A DNA stretch of 40,297 bases from assembly GCA_017417055.1 (NCBI GenBank), contig JAFPZX010000052.1, positions 1 through 40,297 of the forward strand, given 5' to 3'. Of the stretch, positions 40,076 to 40,297 are shown in pieces. Numbering within the stretch: the first letter of the stretch is position 1; each line of letters opens with the position of its first letter. The notes under the pieces are model-generated. The model saw nothing but the letters and a program-made list of their open reading frames with translations. It had not been told where the DNA came from and did not search any database. This stretch comes from Anaerolineaceae bacterium. Lineage in GTDB: Bacteria; Chloroflexota; Anaerolineae; Anaerolineales; Anaerolineaceae. A program made the translations under genes and the position numbers.

Positions 40076-40297
40076 CTACTCGGTTTCTCCTTCTTCTTCT
40101 TGCTTCTTCCTGTATTTTTCATAAGTGTTTTTCAGCTGATCTGTCTCAGATTGGAATAATTCCATTTGTTCCTTATCATCTACATTTCGCAATGTCGAAG
40201 CATAACTATTCGAATGATTAATTGCCATGGTGCCCTTTTCTACACCTACCCGGTCATTAATAGATTGATTTGCTTCGAAATCGTTCCACCAATTCCG
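40076..40297 (-). CDS. C-terminal fragment of a paralogue of the DUF4157 protein
   Basis: The minus-strand frame is open from the window edge to TAG at 40078-40076: 73 residues starting RNWWNDFEANQSINDRVGV. The segment DFEANQSINDRVGVEKG aligns with DYEAQLSANDQAGAIKG near residue 545 of the complete DUF4157 protein, and the tails share a basic helical end (TYEKYRKKQ against IYQKWAKAN). The gene is thus probably another member of the same family, with the N-terminal domain outside the window. Confidence 0.75.
   Translation of the reverse strand, partial: RNWWNDFEANQSINDRVGVEKGTMAINHSNSYASTLRNVDDKEQMELFQSETDQLKNTYEKYRKKQEEEGETE

Overview
The window looks like a chromosomal segment of an anaerobic Chloroflexota bacterium, most likely class Anaerolineae. 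The main pointers are two tandem lipoproteins with NBR1-type Ig-like domains and Thr-Pro linkers, a CAP-LysM surface protein, a membrane protein ending in a Cys-Ala repeat tail next to zinc-ribbon proteins, and a RodZ-like protein with a TPTP tail. This placement rests on recognised protein families and is an inference. I see no rRNA, tRNA or CRISPR array.

Regions. (1) 1-2000: the end of an unknown gene, then an SRAP-domain gene and deoC on the minus strand, bordered by arrays of degenerate 7-8 base repeats. (2) 2.0-9.7 kb, plus strand: acyl-ACP thioesterase, a GT-C glycosyltransferase, an XPB-associated-domain protein and a MIP18-type protein in close series; then a biotin-less carboxyltransferase and rplI, each with its own promoter. 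(3) 9.7-12.6 kb: a double-HTH RodZ-like gene that appears leaderless, followed by rimO. (4) 19.06 down to 12.66 kb, minus strand: a seven-gene operon starting with two zinc-ribbon proteins and a Cys-Ala-tail protein, then a methyltransferase, a PatB-type lyase, a DUF218 protein and a family 6 DNA glycosylase. (5) 19.2-28.4 kb: ligA, a LysR regulator, a decayed gene, DUF3842-ecfA1-ecfA2-ecfT-TSCPD with no S component, then IclR with citrate synthase. (6) 35.2 down to 28.5 kb, minus strand: tdk-hpt-cca-lipoprotein-folB-two NBR1 lipoproteins-CAP/LysM, with 4-base ATGA overlaps at two junctions. (7) 35.3-40.3 kb: a GT2 glycosyltransferase, a gene split by an in-frame TAA, and two tandem DUF4157 (eCIS-core) metallopeptidase-like paralogues set in repeat DNA.

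The right end is the accessory part. The 506 bases between the two DUF4157 genes are almost wholly repeats: an inverted pair of GGGACGGTT hairpins, a 150-base element with 19-base terminal inverted repeats, and a copy of a roughly 145-base element that also follows the other paralogue. The core of that element recurs in inverted orientation in the predicted leader of the tdk operon. The DUF4157 paralogue cluster and the zinc-ribbon/Cys-Ala cassette are the best candidates for undescribed systems. Base composition, judged by eye, is lower in GC from about 9.7 to 27 kb than on either side.
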